53,323 nucleotides of DNA. It comes from an uncultured SAR116 cluster alpha proteobacterium (lineage in GTDB: Bacteria; Pseudomonadota; Alphaproteobacteria; Puniceispirillales; Puniceispirillaceae). The stretch covers positions 1 through 53,323 of the forward strand of contig CACCQD010000009.1 in assembly GCA_902547925.1 (NCBI GenBank), read 5' to 3'. Shown here one piece after another: positions 53,040 through 53,323 of this stretch (positions are counted from its first letter, which is position 1; each line of letters opens with the position of its first letter). The position numbers were made by a program, and so were the translations under genes. The notes under the pieces are model-generated. The model searched no databases. It worked only from the letters and a program-made list of their open reading frames with translations, and was not told where the DNA came from.

Positions 53040-53323
53040 TGGCATTTTACTATGACGGAATAAACTTGTCTGAACTCAACGATCTTCATGCAACGGGCGT
53101 AGTTTCGGGGGTCACCACCAACTTAACCCTGATAAATGCAGAAAAAAAGACTAAGGGCGCAATTAGAAAATCTATCCTTGAGCCGTTAATGGCCTTTTGC
53201 GAACAGCATAATTTGCCGATTTCTGTTCAGGTGGAGGCAAATGTTCCAACTGCAATTATTGAAGAGGCAAAAAGTCTCACTGACCAGTATTCCAGTACGA
53301 ATAAGCTTCTCGTAAAAGTACCG
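53039..53323 (+). CDS. Transaldolase/fructose-6-phosphate aldolase-family protein, N-terminal part (3' cut by window edge)
   Basis: Ninety-five codons are visible, ending in frame at the last base. The start M-A-F-Y-Y-D-G-I-N-L and G-V-V-S-G-V-T-T-N-L-T-L-I is the usual opening of transaldolase-type barrels (D-x-A-D/N-L, then G-V-T-T-N-P-T). V-Q-V-E-A and K-L-L-V-K-V-P give the second and third strands, and the Lys of V-K-V-P is the expected Schiff-base lysine. The ATG overlaps the previous stop by one base, with AGGGGA about 7 nt upstream, so it is coupled to the kinase/nucleotidyltransferase gene. Confidence 0.85.
   Translation, partial: MAFYYDGINLSELNDLHATGVVSGVTTNLTLINAEKKTKGAIRKSILEPLMAFCEQHNLPISVQVEANVPTAIIEEAKSLTDQYSSTNKLLVKVP

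Noticed and set aside
1-53323. CRISPR array, rRNA genes, insertion sequences or integrases
   Set aside because: I saw no regularly spaced repeats, no rRNA-like sequence and no transposase or integrase reading frame in the window.

Overview
The window reads as the chromosome of an alphaproteobacterium. The housekeeping genes (gcvP C-terminus, panB-panC, a DEAD-box helicase, psuK-psuG) have alphaproteobacterial-looking products and GC-rich codons. A marine, SAR116-like lineage is a guess from overall gene style only, not something the sequence proves.

Region 1 (about 1-10.68 kb) is ordinary core genome: the end of glycine dehydrogenase, a gamma-glutamyltransferase-family protein, panB and panC with a 2OG-Fe(II) oxygenase 3 nt behind them, a tRNA-Arg(CCT) abutting a broken outer-membrane beta-barrel fragment, a DEAD-box RNA helicase with a long basic tail, an acyl-CoA synthetase, and the pseudouridine-degradation pair psuK-psuG.

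Region 2 (about 10.7 kb to the right edge) is a large, visibly AT-richer surface-polysaccharide island, almost all on the minus strand and packed with 2-11 nt gaps or overlaps. It falls into modules, listed here in coordinate order. (a) 10.7-14.2 kb: three glycosyltransferase-type genes. (b) 14.2-21.1 kb: a KDO-like module with KdsA, a free-standing CBS-domain pair, an HpcH/HpaI aldolase, two SDRs, a hexapeptide acyltransferase, a methyltransferase, a PhyH-type dioxygenase and a KdsB-like cytidylyltransferase. (c) 21.2-31 kb: a pseudaminic-acid module with an aldo/keto reductase, PseF, a PhyH dioxygenase, a methyltransferase, an amidohydrolase, an ATP-grasp ligase, PseG, PseI and two aminotransferases. 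(d) 31-38.4 kb: a PFTS-motif polysaccharide protein and a compact acyl cassette (GNAT, SDR, KAS III, ACP, methyltransferase, DegT-like protein, FemAB-like protein). (e) 38.4-45.1 kb: an RmlD-PseC fusion, PseB, a cupin, a glycosyltransferase, and a second NeuA/NeuB-type cytidylyltransferase/synthase pair. (f) 45.3-48.5 kb: an OafA-type acyltransferase with an SGNH domain, a WavE-like protein and a transaldolase remnant. (g) 49-53.3 kb, plus strand: an ABC exporter, a multidomain nucleotidyltransferase/kinase, and the start of an intact transaldolase-family gene.

Together the island appears to encode three separate aldol-type 2-keto-3-deoxy sugar acid synthases (KdsA, PseI and a second NeuB), each with a CTP-dependent activating enzyme, plus tailoring and transfer enzymes. 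The most unusual parts are the KDO-like module with its extra aldolase and detached CBS domains, the ACP/KAS III/SDR/N-acyltransferase cassette that could make a dedicated acyl donor (for example 3-hydroxybutyryl) for an amino sugar, the RmlD-PseC fusion, and the nucleotidyltransferase/degenerate-HAD/kinase protein coupled to a transaldolase.
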